A stretch of DNA of 64,000 nt from Burhinus oedicnemus (GCA_008921705.1 VFFE01007070.1:891010-955009), one strand, 5' to 3'; positions 37,201 through 52,620 are shown, counted from the first letter of the stretch. Translations and numbers: made by a program. Notes: a model not told the origin generated them from the letters alone.

Positions 37201-40200
37201 ATTTTTCTCCATCTAATTCTATTTGCTGTTCCTCAGTGAATATCAACAATAACTCATTTAGTTTTAATGACATTAAAACTAGAGCCTGTCCTTGAGATAG
37301 CATCTAATTTTTCTTTATGAAAGCCAACATAAATTCTATGTATGAGGTCTCTGACAGCCTGGTAATAGAGGTGTTGTTAAAGTGAGCTAAAAATACAAAC
37401 CAAGGGAAAAAAAAAAGTATCTTTCAGAGGAATCGTTAGAGAAATTGATGAGGTCTGTTTGCTTTCCTTGCAATCTCTGAGGACACATTATGTATATAAA
37501 GCACGGAGCTAAAACTAAGTCTGTCACACAAAGATACTAGTTGAACAGATCTTGACCTTTCCTTCCATCTATGCAATAAAGATAAAGGTTATTACAGGAG
37601 TTCTATGAGAGCCCCTTATTACAGTTATCTCACACTTCATATGAGAGTTAGTAAACTTATAGCTATTTTTTTCCCCTCTAGGCATCCCTCATGCAGGGGG
37701 GCAGAAATCTGGCCCTTAAGTCCTAGATCAAAATGCATATAATTAAAGGAACCAGACTAACATTTCCCAGGAAACTAGTTCTGCTATTTCCTAACTTTCT
37801 ACCTGACTTTGTAGCCTTGCTATTTATATTTGTACATAGTTGTGTATCTGAATGTAATTATTGATAGATTTGTGAGTTTGTGATATGCACAGCTGAGTGT
37901 TCCCTATTGTGGTGAATGAATTTATCACTCATTAACAACAAAATTAACAGTACAGTCCTGAACTATACATAAGGTCTGAATAGAAACAACACTGAAATCT
38001 AAAGGGAGCTTTTTACACATGTAATACAGCATGAGACACTCTGTTTCACTGATCTAACGATATCAAACTACTTTCACGCTCTCAGGAGATTTTCTTACAG
38101 GGATATGAGACCTCCCTGCAATATGGCAGGGAATGGGGCGAAGGAACAGAACTGCCATGATAGACCGAGACATGGAAAACAGGAGCTGAAAACAGAGAAA
38201 GCCCATCATACTAATCCAGCTGCGGAACTGCTTAATGCAGGGTGGTGCTGTCATGGTTTGGGCTGGAGATTTGCCCAACGTCGTTTCAACAGGGGAAATG
38301 CCAGCCAACACTTTCTCTCAAGAAGATGCCCCAGTCCTGGGCAAGGACATACCTCAAGTTGATTAAATACGAACACAAAATTTCCATCCATATGTCAAGC
38401 GATGCAAACCTCCAAACGCTTCATCACGAAAAAAATTCTGCTGAGTGGAGAGTTTTGTGGGAGGGAGAAAACACTAAAGTTGCACGTTTTTCAGGAGTAG
38501 CTACCAGAAGAGAAAGTGTAAGAGAGCTGCACGCCCAGGCTGTGCTTTGGCCGGCCACCTGGTGTAATACCTTGTTTCTTCTGGTACCACACGCATTGCT
38601 AACACACTGATTTTGCTCAGCACTTTTAGGTATTTGAATTACACGTGCATCTCGGGAATAGGAGATTATCGTTACAGTTTGTCCTCTGTAGCTTTAACTC
38701 AAGGTAGTAACAGGAAGAAAACTCGGCATTCATGGGACAATTTTTTTGTGTCTTCTTCTTCTGTCATCTCTAAATGCCCTCCTCAGGTGAAAAAAAAAAA
38801 AAAGTTTGTGGATTTATTTGTTTTTTTAATATATTTTATCAAGAATATTAACTGCATTCTTATTTTTACTGTCTGTGGGAGAAAACAAACCATCTTATTT
38901 ACATAAAATGCTGATGAGTCACAGAGTTAGTTCCTGGAGCAAATCAAAATCTTGTAGTGTGTCAGTCGTGTATTTCACCTTTGCAAATATTACGCGTGAC
39001 TTTATAGTTTGCCACACACACGCCAGCCCACAATAAGGAAGGGGCATTTTCAAAGTTACCAGTCACGACTGCTAACAGCCTCTTTTTACAGAAATCCCTC
39101 CTGGAGTCCGAAAATGCAAATACAGACGCACTGTCTGAACTGCAGAACAAATGAGCCCCAGAGGCAGCCCTACTGTCCTGGCTCTCCCTTTGTGCCCACT
39201 GGGGGTGACTTCTTGGAATTCACCGTGTGCCCCTCCGGGCCAATGCCCCCCAGATTTCCAGTGGCAATAAGCATGCCAGGAAAGATGGCAGGGAGGAGGG
39301 TGATGCGGGTCACGCCGATACTGGGGCTAGACAAGGTCAGGGTGCATGGGTGGATGCGCTTTACAGTTTCTCCAAAGTCCTGCATTTAGGGTGGCTGGAG
39401 AACCTTGGGAAATCTCTTAGTTCATGTCCCTCTCAAAAAAAAAATCAAATACATTAGTTTCTTTCATCATAACGGTCTAATCTATTTTTAAGAACACCAA
39501 TGGGAGTTTCCCTTTGCTTCCTTAACAAAAAACCAAGAGAAAACAGAATTAGCATCCATCCAGCTAAACTGTGATTTGACATGGAGTGGTACCTGATAAG
39601 TAAAATATTCCATTAAGAAACATTGAGTTGTGTTCTTGTATTTGACTTCAGCTTTCTATAAGTCTTCAGGTAAGACTTTTTTCTGTCTGTGCTCCAGTTT
39701 CTCCAAGTTTGGTTCTCGCCTATCCGTTACTGGGTAGCAATGGTAACAAAGTACCAAGATTTACAGTAACAACACTTACACATCTGTTTAAAACAAAAGT
39801 ATTCGTGTTACTGCAAACAATTCGTTATAGTGTAGATGGAAAGGCAGTATGCCTGGAAACAGAACACGATACTTCTGGAAAAGGTAATGGTACGCTGTAA
39901 AAAATGAAAGTAAAGTGCATATAAAAGATAGAGTAGCTAATTATCTCAAATAAAGATTCGGTGCCCCACCAAGTTATCATTGCAAAATGTGACTTTCATG
40001 AATGCAACCTGGAGATAGGCGGGTAGAAAAGACCTTAGAAACAAATTTCTTATGGTGGGTGAAGGAACCGTTGTGCCAATAGCCAGTAATTTTCTCTGAG
40101 TCTGCAAACACTAGCATTTTAATAGCCCAGATGAGTAGTAACCTTTGGCAGGTTTGGGAAGGTGGGGTGGAATTAATGTTAACTCCTTTCTGAAGGGATT

Positions 40201-40935
40201 TGTTTACCCTCTGTTTTGTCATGGGTACTGAAAGGTCAGATCCAGTCCTGATCCTGAATAACATTACATGTTTTTTAATGCTTCCAGGCCACTGAGATCA
40301 TGAAAACTAAGAAAAACACCACAGCTAATGTGCATGTTACTTCTGAGGGTACCTGATAGCCTCAGGAAGATTAAACATCCTGCTTGGACACCTGGTAAGA
40401 ATGCATTATGAATCTAGACTTACATGGATCTGGGCTAAAATTCAAGCAAACTTTGTGAAGTCATGCTGCAGTAATCACTTACAAGATGAATATTAATTTG
40501 AAAGTTGGTGATTAGCCAGCTGTGATACAGGAAAGTTGAAGGTCATGATTTTGCCCAGAAAGCAAAAAACCAAAAATTAAAAAGAAAAGAAAATTAAAAC
40601 CCTCTCTCTCTTCAGGAAACTCCACGACGTGTCAAAATTTAAACAAAAAATATAAAGGATCACAAATAAAAGATAGGAAAAAACAGAGATTTTTGTACTA
40701 CTGGTAAAGCTGGCAATGTTTATTTTCTAAAGTGAGTAATAAGGAATTATTTGGAATTCTGGAGTCATAACTTACTAATAGCACTGCAGGGCTACATGTT
40801 GAAAATTGATGATAAGGTACATCAATACATTAATGAAGTTAAGGGGCAGCACGTAACTTAGGATTTTCCCAATTAGCTAGCCCTAACATTTTGTCAGCTC
40901 AATAAACCTTTTTCTTCTCCCTTTAATTTTAAATT

Positions 40936-40971
40936 AAAAAAAAAAAAAAAAAAAAAGAAAAAAGAAAAAAA
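40936..40971. repeat. Poly-A / A-rich tract
   Basis: A run of 21 A (40936-40956) continues as an A-rich stretch with isolated G. I could not identify a retrogene upstream, so this may be a simple repeat rather than a retroposon tail. Confidence 0.85.
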
Positions 40972-41036
40972 GACTCATCTGCAACGTTTGCAGCCCAAAA
41001 ACATAAAACTTATTAAACAACCATATTATCTATTTT

Positions 41037-41055
41037 AAATAAATAAATAAATAAA
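41037..41055. repeat. (AAAT)n microsatellite
   Basis: Almost five AAAT units in perfect register. Confidence 0.9.
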
Positions 41056-43994
41056 GCTTTTCTCTCTGATCAAAAGAAGAAACAGAGTAAAAGTTAATAC
41101 CAATATAGAATGGACTTTGAAAGATTTATAAGCATCCGTGCACACAACAGGATCCTCTGGGGCCCTGTATTCTCATCAGCCAACACTGCATTGCCCAGAG
41201 TACGACTCCCTTCTTCCTCCAAGTCCTACCTCTTTGGCTCTGCTTTTGACACTTTGACCAGGACACTTGTCAGGACCTTCCTGAAGGAAATTCAAGGTAT
41301 GTCTCACTCCTGTAAAAATGTTTTTGATGAGGAAAGGAGCTTAAAAATTGGACAATATTGGCGCTAGCTCGTAATAGGGATGAAGTCACCGGGAGTCAGA
41401 ACTGATATTGGAGCAACCAAAAACCAAGCTATTACCAAAGGCAGAAGAAAGCAAATTCAAATTAAGCTATAGCATATTAGAGCCTCAAACATTACTAGAA
41501 AATTGCAGCGCACATGGACTAACAAATATTGGAAACAACCCTCAGGATCACAGAATGAATCCCAAGGTCCAGTATAACAGACGCACAAAAAAGCTTTATT
41601 TAGAGCTTTCTTTTTGAGAGCAGTAGTGAACAAGAATTTTCAGTTGTATCCTAAAGTCAAAGGAAAATGAAAAAACTCCTCTCTAGATACCTGACTGTGT
41701 CTCCTAGCAAAATTAGGATACGGTGATTTTCAGAGAACTAAGCTTGAAGAAACTGAGAAATTGAGATTATTTTTTTCTTGATTTTTATTCCTGAAAACTG
41801 TTTCTTACAGGCACCAAAGTATTCCCTTTGGTACTTATCAGAGTAACTAGCAAAGTATATTTTTTGTCTGCACTACATTAACGTTTAGTAGCTAAGCGGC
41901 AACAAAACCTGTGCTATAAAAGTTAATAAAAACACTACAACAAGTATGTATGGAAATTACATCCAGCAAAACTTTGCAAGAAAGACTAAATAACAGAAGC
42001 AAAGCCACACTGAAGGACATAAAAAAAAAAAAAATGAAAGGTGAAAGAAAGAGGAAGGGGTTCTGCAAAAGGAGCTCTGTCAAACAGTTTCTATAAGCAG
42101 GGAAGATGACTCATTGGTCTAAATAAACACTGAAATGTGCTGATCTCCATGTGAAGCAAACACCTTCATTGGCATAACCTCCACTATGCCCCTATTTTAA
42201 CACTTGCAATGTTCCTAGCTTTCATTTTCACATATAGTTTAGCTTTTTATTGAATGAGCAGCCCCAGGAGTATGGTGTGTTGCCTCACAATATTCTGCTC
42301 ATCCCTCTTAAAAAAAATAAATAAAATCAGTGTATTAGAAATATAGTTTTGACAGATTTGTGACCTTCCCATTTCACCTGCTGTCTCACCCATATGCAAG
42401 TGGAGGGGATATTACGCTAGCTCAGGTGTTTTGCTCAGTGCCACCGACCATCTCGCACCTCAGTAAGCCAGAGGCCCAAAAAATCAGTGTCTGCAGCAGA
42501 TTTTTAGAGAAAAGGTCATATGTACAACACTGAAATATCGCTGAAATGCACACTGATTAAGCAGCCTTTGCTCCTTTCTTGCTCCTGAATGTCAGCCCTG
42601 TTAATTAGTAAACTCAAGCAACTAAGATCCCACTACTACCATGCTCTTCTCTGCCTCTTCCTGGGAAGTGCACGGGAATGAGTAGTCACATGAGTGGCAG
42701 CTCATATTTGCGATAAAAACAAACAAGCAAACAAAAGAAACCTTTTTTGTTCCCCTATACAGACTTTTAAAATGCTCTGATCTACCACCCAGAAAGGAGG
42801 TGCCTCTGGAACCCAGCAGAGGAAAAGGCCAAATGACAGTTCAGGATGGTCTGAGCGCAAAAGCAACTTGCACAAAGTAACTCTGAAGTTTTGCAACAAG
42901 CTCTGGAAATCAAGACACTGAAGGACACAGCTGCAGCTCCCACAGCGAGGAGACCAACAGAGGAAACCATTTATGCCGCTTAGTAAAACGTAGCTGCATT
43001 TGCTGAGACAACAAGTGACTGAGTAGGTTTAACAAGCAGGATAATAGCTCAGGATGTCACTTTGATCTGAATACATAATTAAAGGGGATCAAGAAAAGGC
43101 TCAGGTTTAGAAGTGGCCTTGAATATCTGCAGCCTAATTAAGATTGATTTTGCCAATCACTGCTCAGCACATGAGTCTTCTGTTTGCACTTGGTTTCCAG
43201 TAAAACATGTCAGTTGCCTAGACATCAGCGTAGCTTCTACAGGCATTACCCACATACAAAACATGTTGGGTTCAAACCTGGCCTACGATGGTTATATACA
43301 AATCCTGTGGGTTGCTATCTTTTAGCTTTAGATTACTCATGACAAGTGCAATCAATAAGGCTTGTTAGCCTGAGGCTCAGAAGGGCTGCAGCTATTTTTT
43401 TCATCTTAGCCTGTATGCATAACATGATAGGGCGGTGAGGAGGCACAGATGAAGCGGTTTGTTATTTATGACAATATCAATCAATGCACTCTATTACTAA
43501 ATGAATTAAGTGGCACTGCAATAACTGGCTTTTTTGCTGCAACTTTGGTTTTTAAAAATTGCACAGAAAAGTGATATTCATCTGCCAAAGTCTACTGTCA
43601 TTTCATTACAATTCTTTCACGGTGGAACCACTGCCCCAAAATTTATGTAACCATAAAGCTAGATTCATCTAATGACTCGCAATAGGACTTGAGCAGATTT
43701 AAGCCTTTGAAGTTCAAAGCTGTGATTCTAAACCTCTCAACAACACATCTGGTTGACCTAGGAGATTCCTAAACTCTTTGACCGTTTGACATGAAGGTTC
43801 CTCAATTTCCTACAACTCTATTTCTCTGGATGCCCAAACCTGTAAATCTATGCAGTCAGATATTTTGCTGATGCCTGACGTTGGACTTACTAAACACTCA
43901 GTGTTCTCCAATGCTAGCAGTGCCCTTGGTGTCGTTATGAACGGAAGTGGCCAGAAGAAAGGAACATGACATAACAAGGAACAGGTACCTTGGG

Positions 43995-44060
43995 AATGAA
44001 ACATCTGTGCTAATTTGGAAGTGAAGGACCTGGGTTCAGTTCTGCGTCTCATCTGAAAGA
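43995..44060 (+). repeat. Possible MIR fragment
   Basis: The segment gaaggacctgggttcagttc followed by tgcgtctcatctgaaag resembles the MIR core region (agacctgggttcaaatcctg...). It is short and the flanks do not extend the match. Confidence 0.3.
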
Positions 44061-46886
44061 AGCCTCACCATGGAGCCATCACTTCTCCTGTTGTTTGCCA
44101 CTATTTATAAAAGAGCCATTTCATTCTGGCTCACTGGGCCAGAAAATCAGAAAACAACAGGGAACTCAAATGTAGCTCTGGGCCAAAACCACTCACCTTA
44201 TCATGGGAGAACCTCAGGAGATGAGGCATTTGGTGTTGATCAGGTGTGCTTTCATCCCTGAAGGAGGTCCAAGGCAAACCAAGACCTAGAAGAATGGCCC
44301 AAGGTAGCGGGAAGTATATGGCCACACAGAGATGAAAGATCTATGTGATTTGAGCAATAGGAATGCTGGGATTTCAGCCTTTAGCCAGCTATAAAGAACA
44401 TGGGAAAACTTCAGCCTATTTGTCAAATCTGAATTACAATGAACCCACTTATATAAACGTGTTAGGAAGATAGCAGGTGTAATTGGGCCAGGAAGGTAGT
44501 GATTAACATATGGTAAAGAAACATGTCTAATCAGGGGACTTAAGACAAATTGATAAAAGAAAGGCCATGGCTCACTGTCTAGGGCTGCCAGACGTCTAGG
44601 ACTGACGGCACTGCTACTTCATCTGTGGCCTCGTGGTATTTTATCACTGTGCCTGCTGCTGCCCAGACAAAGAAACCCTCTAGGACCATTTGATGCTGCA
44701 TTAAGTTTTGTGCCTGAATGCATAAGGGTCCCCAGAAGGCAGCAAAAGGGTTCTAGCTACTTTGTAATGTTACAGAAAACAGCAGCAAAATCAGCGTACA
44801 ACTTAATGTGCAATTGTGTGGTAATATCCAAGAATGTGGCTGTATACCTGGACATCCACCAGTCACCCTTTAGCATGCCTCTTTCTTTTCACACATCAAA
44901 ACCAATGGCATTTTCAGTTGTGGTAGGGTCTTTTTGGGAAGGGTTGGAGGGGTTGGCAAAAAATATTTTCTGACAGCTACAAAGCTATCAGAAACACAGT
45001 CTACGATAAAATGGCTTTATAATTAACAAGGGCTTTGGATACCATGAAATCAGTAAGAGTTTTTCTTGAACAACAATATTGGGGTGGGGACCACCAGGGA
45101 AAGGCTTCGGTGGGCATGGAACCAAACATGAAAACTGGATCCCCCAAATTCAGTCTAATTTGATCACTGAACATCCAGCTTTTATGCAGATACAATGCAG
45201 AAAAGGGGTACTTTGAAGTGTGAATAGGCTTATTTTTAGATACTCACTGAAAGCATCTCCATAGAGGAAATGTAGGTGTCTTCTGTGTGAGGGTTTGTTT
45301 TGTTGTTGTTGTTTGTTTGTTGCTTTTTTAAACCTGGAAGAATAAACAACCATTGCAATTGATAATAAGGGTTCTGTTAGTGTAGAACCAACTTTGATTT
45401 GGAATATGCAGCTAAAGGAAATTTGCTTCCTTCCACTTCCCTTTTACAATCAATGGTATGAAATAAGAGTCTGGACTAAGTCCAAGGGACTAAACCAATT
45501 ATGATAAATAGCTAAATTTGTGAATATGTAGAATCAACTGATCATCGCATAATTACTTATACTCCTGAGGCTATGGTAAAAACATGGCAGCAGAATCATC
45601 GTTATTTTCATCACAGTAATTATAAATCATCATCGTTGCATTCTTGCAGATATGGCTGGATGAACGCCACCTGAAACTCTGCCTTCCCTCTGTGTCTCAG
45701 ATTTGCTTCTCCACTGTCCTATGAATTTAATTTATTTTTACACACACACAACTGCTCTGCATGTTTGCCAATAACTCTTCAAACCTGCATTAAGTATCTG
45801 TGAATTTGTAATTTCATAAGATTATTCCTTGCAGATCACCATTTCTGTTAACCTTTACAATGATGTGTGCGTTACCACATGCACATATTTCTCAGGCTGA
45901 AATAGCGCACATATTTTACAAGGCTATAACCAAATGTCCATGGATTACGAACATAGGTACCATTGTAAGCCTTCAAATACTAAGGCCAAGCACTAAAAGC
46001 TGACCTCCAGCTTAGCAGAGGGAAAAGAAGAAACAAAGTTAGGTGAAGGATAGTGAGAAGTCAAGACCTGATTTCATGGCAATGTGCTGCTGCAGCCTGT
46101 TTTAAAAACCAGACTGCAGATATGCATTTGCTTCTAACGACTTTGGGCAGCCACAAAGTATAGGCAAGAAGAAAGCCCCTCAAGATGAAAAAATAGGCAG
46201 AGAAGCAGTTTTCTGGGGAAAAAAGGAAAACAAACTTCACAGCAAAGGAAAAAACTAAGTAAGTAACTTCCAGGTTCAGCAAGTATATAATTGTATAGCC
46301 CCTACTCTACAATATGTTATGTTTCGTACCTAATTAGAGGTGTGGGATGAAATCCTGCCACCACTGGAAATTTTATTATGGAGTTATTTGGAATCAACAT
46401 TTCAGGTTTCCTCATTTCTAAATTGTTATGCTTCATGGCTCTTTTTGCAAATGTAAATGCATGAGTTAAGCGCCCATATGTTTGCCAGATCGTGGGCTAA
46501 AATCTTCATTCAGATGGACAGTTACTTGTACCTGAATAACCTCACAGATTTTGGAAAGCATTGTTCCAAGTCAGTTACTACTTGCTTTAAGTGGAGGTAA
46601 CAGAAAGTGGCCGTGCTAAAAAGAAGATATCGAGAACTTCCAAAACCTCAATAACTCTCTTTAGATCCTTTTCCACTTGATAATTCCCACAGAGAAATCA
46701 AACACCCCTCTGAACTCTATAGGAAGGTAAAGGTTATCTAGATTATAATCTTTGCTATCCTCTTCACTATAATATATACTCAAAGTTGGAAAAGCAAGCA
46801 AAACAAAAGCAATTTAACGTCTAATGTGGCCCAGTCTAATGGGATGGATGAGTTGTTACAGGAAAAAGTAAAATGAGAGAAAGAAG

Positions 46887-46909
46887 AAAAAAAAAAGGGG
46901 GGGGGGGGG
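46887..46909. repeat. A10-G13 homopolymer junction
   Basis: Ten A are followed directly by thirteen G. Tracts like this are often length-variable and prone to sequencing error. Confidence 0.9.
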
Positions 46910-49900
46910 CGGAACAGCATGAGTAGAAGTTGTGAAAATGCCGTTGTGAAAATGCCTTTTGCATTCCTGCAGTACACAAAACTCCTTCCTCCTATGAGGA
47001 AATTCATCAGCACACCCAGATATGACCTCCATGGCCGTCAAAGAATGAGTTTCTCTAATGGTGACTATCTTTGCCTTTCTTTGTGCGCATTTATGAGAGT
47101 CCCACTGGTTCTGCAGATAGCAGGACGGGAGAGCACATCTGAACGCTTTCTCCTTACTATAGTTTACTGCCAACAAGAAGGTGCTACTTGTAAATGTGTC
47201 AATCATGAACTACGTGACTGCTGTACGAATCACAACTACTTGAAAATTTTCAAAATCATTCTACAGGGATAGCGTTTTCTTTGGCTGACTGAACTTTGTT
47301 ATGGTTTGTTGGATGTAATTTGTTAACACAATGTGCTCTCTACAGAAGTCAGCTGCACACTTCAGCTGTCTGCACTGACGTAAAGGACTAAGCAGCTTGG
47401 GAAAGGATCTAACTCTGCTCAGACATTACAGAACTGTTCTCAACACCAAAAGCAAGGAAGTTTTGATATTCCTTCCAGAGAAAACAAAACCTAGAAAGAA
47501 CTACGTATACAACTGCACTAGTTCCAAATCTTCTTCAGCATAAATCATTTATTTGTATGCTTGTGATCTTGTAACAAGAAACAAGCTGAAATTACAAAGT
47601 TTAATGAGATTAGAGAGTGCTTATAAAGGACCACATATTCGATGCACATAAAAGCCTGAATATATGCATCTGGGACACAAATTAAAAGCAAGGAAAACTA
47701 CCTATTGTAAAGACATATAATGAACAGAGTGACAGATGCTTGGACAATGATTCCATTGTAAAACAACTTAGAAGCCATGAGGTGGACATTTTTCCTAAAT
47801 TTCTATAGAATAGGTTTTTTTCCAGAGAATGCTTTATGGGAAAAATACTGAAGTGTGCTCTCTTCCTTGAAGAGCAAATCTTTTCCCTGAAGCACCAGCT
47901 GATGCAAGGAGGCAATATGTGAAAGACATCCTTCAAAGAGGATGAATCTTGCTATCTGCTCTCTTGACTAAATTCTCTGTATTTATTTACTGAGCGATAG
48001 ACTACAGAAGGCTTTTCAGGAGGCATTTTTGCAGTATTTTTTCTTTGCTTCTCCTATTTATTTTTTTTAACTGAAGTCCAAATGAGAAAGCACCAAGAAG
48101 CATCTGCCAAGCATATGTGCCTTGCAAGTACTACCATTAATGGACATTGCTAATGGAAAGATTTTGTTCACCAGGCACACATGTATTATGACTGGCATAC
48201 AAACGCTCTCGGTCTGAAGGACTTGACAAGGAGAGCTGAGTAACTGCGGATCAGCTCTGTAGTGCAGCGTGAGCATCTGTGCCCAGAGACTACCAGGAAA
48301 ACAGAGGTTTGGATCTGACACAGAGAATGTAGGACACACTTGCATGTTTAGAAAGTCTCCTGATGACAACAAAGTGTTAAACAGAATTAGAAAACCTGGA
48401 TCCAGAAGACAGAGTGCGGTTTTCTTTTTTGATACTACTATAAAACTCCCACCTCGCAATCTCAAGAATCTCAATTCTCCCTCAACATCACCCAAAGAAA
48501 AGATTTGAAAGCATCAAGCAAAATCAGCTATCATTCCAGTGCCATCAGAAAGGACCTGCACCTCGTGGATTTGTGGAGATTTATTGCAGGAGATTATACA
48601 GAATTATTAGGCATTGCCAGAATTGCTTTAATCTTCAAAACAGCTCCCAAGCAGAAGGTGTGAAGTTCTTTTGAATCAGCTTTCTTAAATTAACTGGCAC
48701 AAATTTGGATGCTTTCTTGACATTATATCAAGACATAGACTCTCCTGAGGTAACCATGACACATATTTTAACCTGATAGGTCTAATTTCCAAATGGAAGC
48801 TATTGTAAATGAAACCATTATTTTTGAAAACTGAACCTAAACATGAAGTACTCCAAGACAGCCAGTCTTTCCACGTAAATCCTCCAAGGTCTACCAAACT
48901 TCATCTCAGGAAAGCGACAATCTCCTCCAGAGAAGATTTGTCCATTCTTATCACTGATGTGGGAGTCTGCATGTTTAAAATAAAAATAAGTGACTCACAT
49001 TAAGTGTTCCCTGAGTACAACAGCTTGACTAGTTTTTATTTGAGCCAAATCTCATCCCTCCTCCAAGCTGTAAAGGTATATGTATGGAACCTTTTATCAT
49101 GTTTCCAGGACTGCATTTCTATCCCTAGCTCATGAATACTTATTCCCTGAAGGATGAAAGTTCTTCAAGTAATACTGTTTCACGATTTACTCTCTGTCTT
49201 GGTTTGCTCACACTTTATTTTATCTTTAGTTACTAACTCCACAAACATAAGCTGAATCCTGCAGAACAGGTGTATGCAGCTCCCCAGAAGTGTCAGGTGC
49301 ATATTAAAAGTTTTAACAGTTAAGTTAAATTTCAAAGTAACATGGACAGGCTTATTTATTCTGCAGATACCAATTTTTGTTCTTACTTCTTTTGTACCTC
49401 AAGGGATCTTCTAAGGATTTCTATGCTTCCTGATTCTCCTGAGAAACAGCTTTGAGACTCAAAAGTACAATTGGTATAATGACCTTCCAGATTAATGATT
49501 ATATAAGTGTTTTTAAAATTCTCACACAGTAAAACTTGGAAGCCACTGAAAGACCATAAAATATACACCACACATTTAGAAAGGCAATCTTGCCAATTAG
49601 TAATCTCATTAATTATTCTTTCTTTCTTAATTAGGCAACATATCTAATAAAATATGTTAAATATATGTATTTCATCTATATCAGGCATTAGAGAAACACT
49701 GTTTCCAGATTTGGAATATTCCAGTACAGGCACTGACAGTTAAAAAACCAAAAAGCTGATAGAACTTCTTAATGAGAATAAAACCAAATAATTTTAAACA
49801 AGTTCTTTCCACAAGGTAAAAAAAGACCTCTTTTTTTCAGCCTCTGAAAAATAAATCCATATTTTGCTGAAATTACTGGAAGGTTGGGAGGGAAATCTGC

Positions 49901-52620
49901 AAACAGCCTATTTCCAACACTGTAAAGATGATGTCACTACAGAATGTCTGGGTTAGCACAAAGGCAAAAAAATATTACTTATCAGACAATTCTAATTAGG
50001 TGGATTTTTTTTTTGATTTTTTTTTTTTTAATATATAACAAGGTCACCTCAGTTAAGTAGAAACATCAGTTTCTACTTTATATGTCAGTTCTGTAGAAAA
50101 AATGAAAAAGTTATTGGTCCCTGTGTTCATCCAGGGAAGAATTCTGGAGTAGACTTTTAGCTGGTACATTTTTTTATCCTTAAAGTTCTGAGATCCCTGA
50201 AGATGAAGGACCCCAGTGACAGCAATAGGCTCCCAATCAGACCCTAAAGGAGAAACGCAGCAGAATACCCACATAACTGAAAAGACTTACAGAACGTGGG
50301 AACTCTGATAAATAGCCTAAGAAAATTAAAGTTTTAATACATCAGTGTCCTCCCTCTAAACCATCCAGGCCCTTGCACGATACCTGATTTTCCATCTCCC
50401 TACCCCTGCATTGCCACTGTGCAAAGATCCAATTTTAATGCTAAAGAAAAGTTTCTGTGAACACATCTCTTTTTCAAGAAAGTATCTCAGAAGTGGTTTG
50501 TAGAGGCCTCTTTGCAGCTGATGGGTGTCTAGTAGCAGGAAACACCAAGTATATTAACTCAAAACAGGGTACAAACCTGCTAACCAAGGAGACAAGAAGA
50601 GGATGAGCAGAAATAAGAGATCCTTGGTTTCTGCTGATGGTGACTGAAGATGTAATGAAAAAGGTCTTTACTTCCATCTTAAGTATTGAAGCTCTGGTCA
50701 TTAACTGTAGCTTTCTACCTCTCTGTCTATCTCGTCCTCTGTCTCCTTATCTCCGTTTCAGGAATCACGGTAATTCTCTCCTTTCTCCTTATTCCAAGGC
50801 GCTCACCAGTTTACTAGCATGTCTTATCACTAAACCTGGTGTCTATATAACATCACACTCCTCTGCTTAGCCAATACTCTATCAATTTTTAATATCTTAA
50901 AAAAATCCCACTGCTAGGGTGGTTTGCAGTGTTTTATAGCTTGCCTCTTCTTCTTATGTGACATTTCCACTAGCCACAAGCAACAGGTTTCTACTTCTCC
51001 GAGCTTCTTGCCACAGGAATAATCCAAAGTTTAGAAAGGGCTCAGGGCAAAATAGGTACAATCTTATAGCAGTTACTGAAGACCTGAACACTCCAAGTCA
51101 AACCAGCAAAGTTGATAACCTAGTTATTTATTTGGATTAAACTAATCTAAAAGTGAATTAGTAGAATTGAAACACTTTTCAGCAGCAGAACAACCTGTCT
51201 TATTTTATAGTACATGATAGTACAGTAAAAGTACTCTTATTAGCTAGTTCCCCAAAAGAACTGGGTGTTAAGACAACTAGAGCCATTCTCAGTTGTTCCA
51301 AAATGTACCAAATAACTGCAAAGAAACTCACTAAGATCTGAGCTCTGGAAGCATATCCAGTGCTGACTAGCAGTGCTTTTTTGCCTTTTTGGTTTTGGTT
51401 TTTTGTTTTGTTTTGGGGTTTTTTTGGCATCTTCCTGTCTTGACGTACTCTATGAGCAAAAAGCCTCAAGAGCTCCCATCACCCTCCCAGTAAGGACTCT
51501 GCACAAACAACTCCCAAGGATGTTGTGTGTTCCTCCCTGTGCACTTACCTGTTGATCTGGCTGTTACCAGGATGCTCAGCAGCACACAATACAAATGAGC
51601 TGTTTGCAGTGGAATTGTGCAATTTGAACAGGCTTTTTAAGATGATAAAAAGTCCAGATCTCATTACCAACCCCAGAAACTACTCAATCTTGATTAATAT
51701 GACCCAGAAGGACTGTAGAAATTAGCACAGAATTCACGGGGAAATTGTAGAAGAAAAATATTTGCATATTGTATTCTGTAAAGGCTCTTTCTGAGTTCAG
51801 TATCTATAGCTGTGGAAGCAATTTGAAGAGTCAGGTAACTTCTCTCTGCAGCACCGCAGTCAATCCAACTATTATTGTTTCAGAATGGTTTTCAGCTGTG
51901 GGCGGATCAGCTTTAGTGCTTATCCCTGGGACGTTTTTATTTGGCTAATCTTTGTAAATTGTTTGCTACGAACAAATTAATGATGCATTTTCCTTTAGCA
52001 AAACAGCTTTACCGTTTGTTCTTTGCTCTACACTGCTTTCTCATTTTAGTCCATTTGCAGATGGTCATTTGCTCACCAGAGGTGAAACTACAAATGGATG
52101 GAAGAACTATTTGTTCCATATTTATTTATAATTTGTAAAGGTACCTATTTATAGCTTCACATACCATAGAACAGGATTTGCAAACAAGAATAATAAAACT
52201 TGGTCTACTGATACAAAAGAGTTGCTGGCTAAAATCCCCCATCTGAGAGGAAGCGTTCGCTATTTTCCACGTTAGTCATCTTAGTGTGCTGCCACTAACA
52301 TTTACCCTCTTAGATGCCTGGAAGAGAAAACAATAGCTTTCTGGTTGTGGCAGACGAATCTGCTGGAGACACTTGGAAGACAAGTACGTTTTAGGGCCAG
52401 ACTTCACCAACCAGAACCATGCGAACCACTCTTTCCACTCCAACCCACTAGGGCCAACACTATGGAGTCACACCCTACAGTCTCTACAGGTGAGATGAAA
52501 CAGTGGAGAGACAAGATCATACAGAAGATCTGGGATGTAGGAATGAGAACTCAAGGAACATTTCACAGCCTTCCTGTGCTAAATGATTACAGAAATGGTA
52601 AATTTCAAACAACTTGCAAA

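Larger units (their letters stand above)
34260..52620. other. Intronic stretch without recognisable genes
   Basis: About 18 kb of AT-rich intron. It has homopolymer and microsatellite tracts (40936-40971, 41037-41055, 46887-46909, a T/G-rich tract at 51385-51427) and a weak MIR-like piece near 43995-44060. Open frames of 110-142 codons at 38242, 39009, 46919 and 48067-48495 overlap on both strands or lack any domain. I could not identify any exon or RNA gene. Confidence 0.55.

Noticed and set aside
38248..38266. tgtcatggtttgggctgga, which looks like the start of an avian LTR
   Set aside because: The similarity stops after 19 bases and no matching LTR body or CA end follows.
40936..40971. Poly-A tract as a tail of a processed pseudogene
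   Set aside because: No coding similarity could be read in the sequence before it on the plus strand and no flanking duplication was evident.
46919..47272. Plus-strand frame of 117 codons after the A10-G13 tract
   Set aside because: No recognisable motif; it is overlapped by a 116-codon frame on the other strand.
48067..48508. Overlapping frames on opposite strands (142 and 79 codons)
   Set aside because: No domain, no convincing splice sites, and mutual overlap suggests chance.
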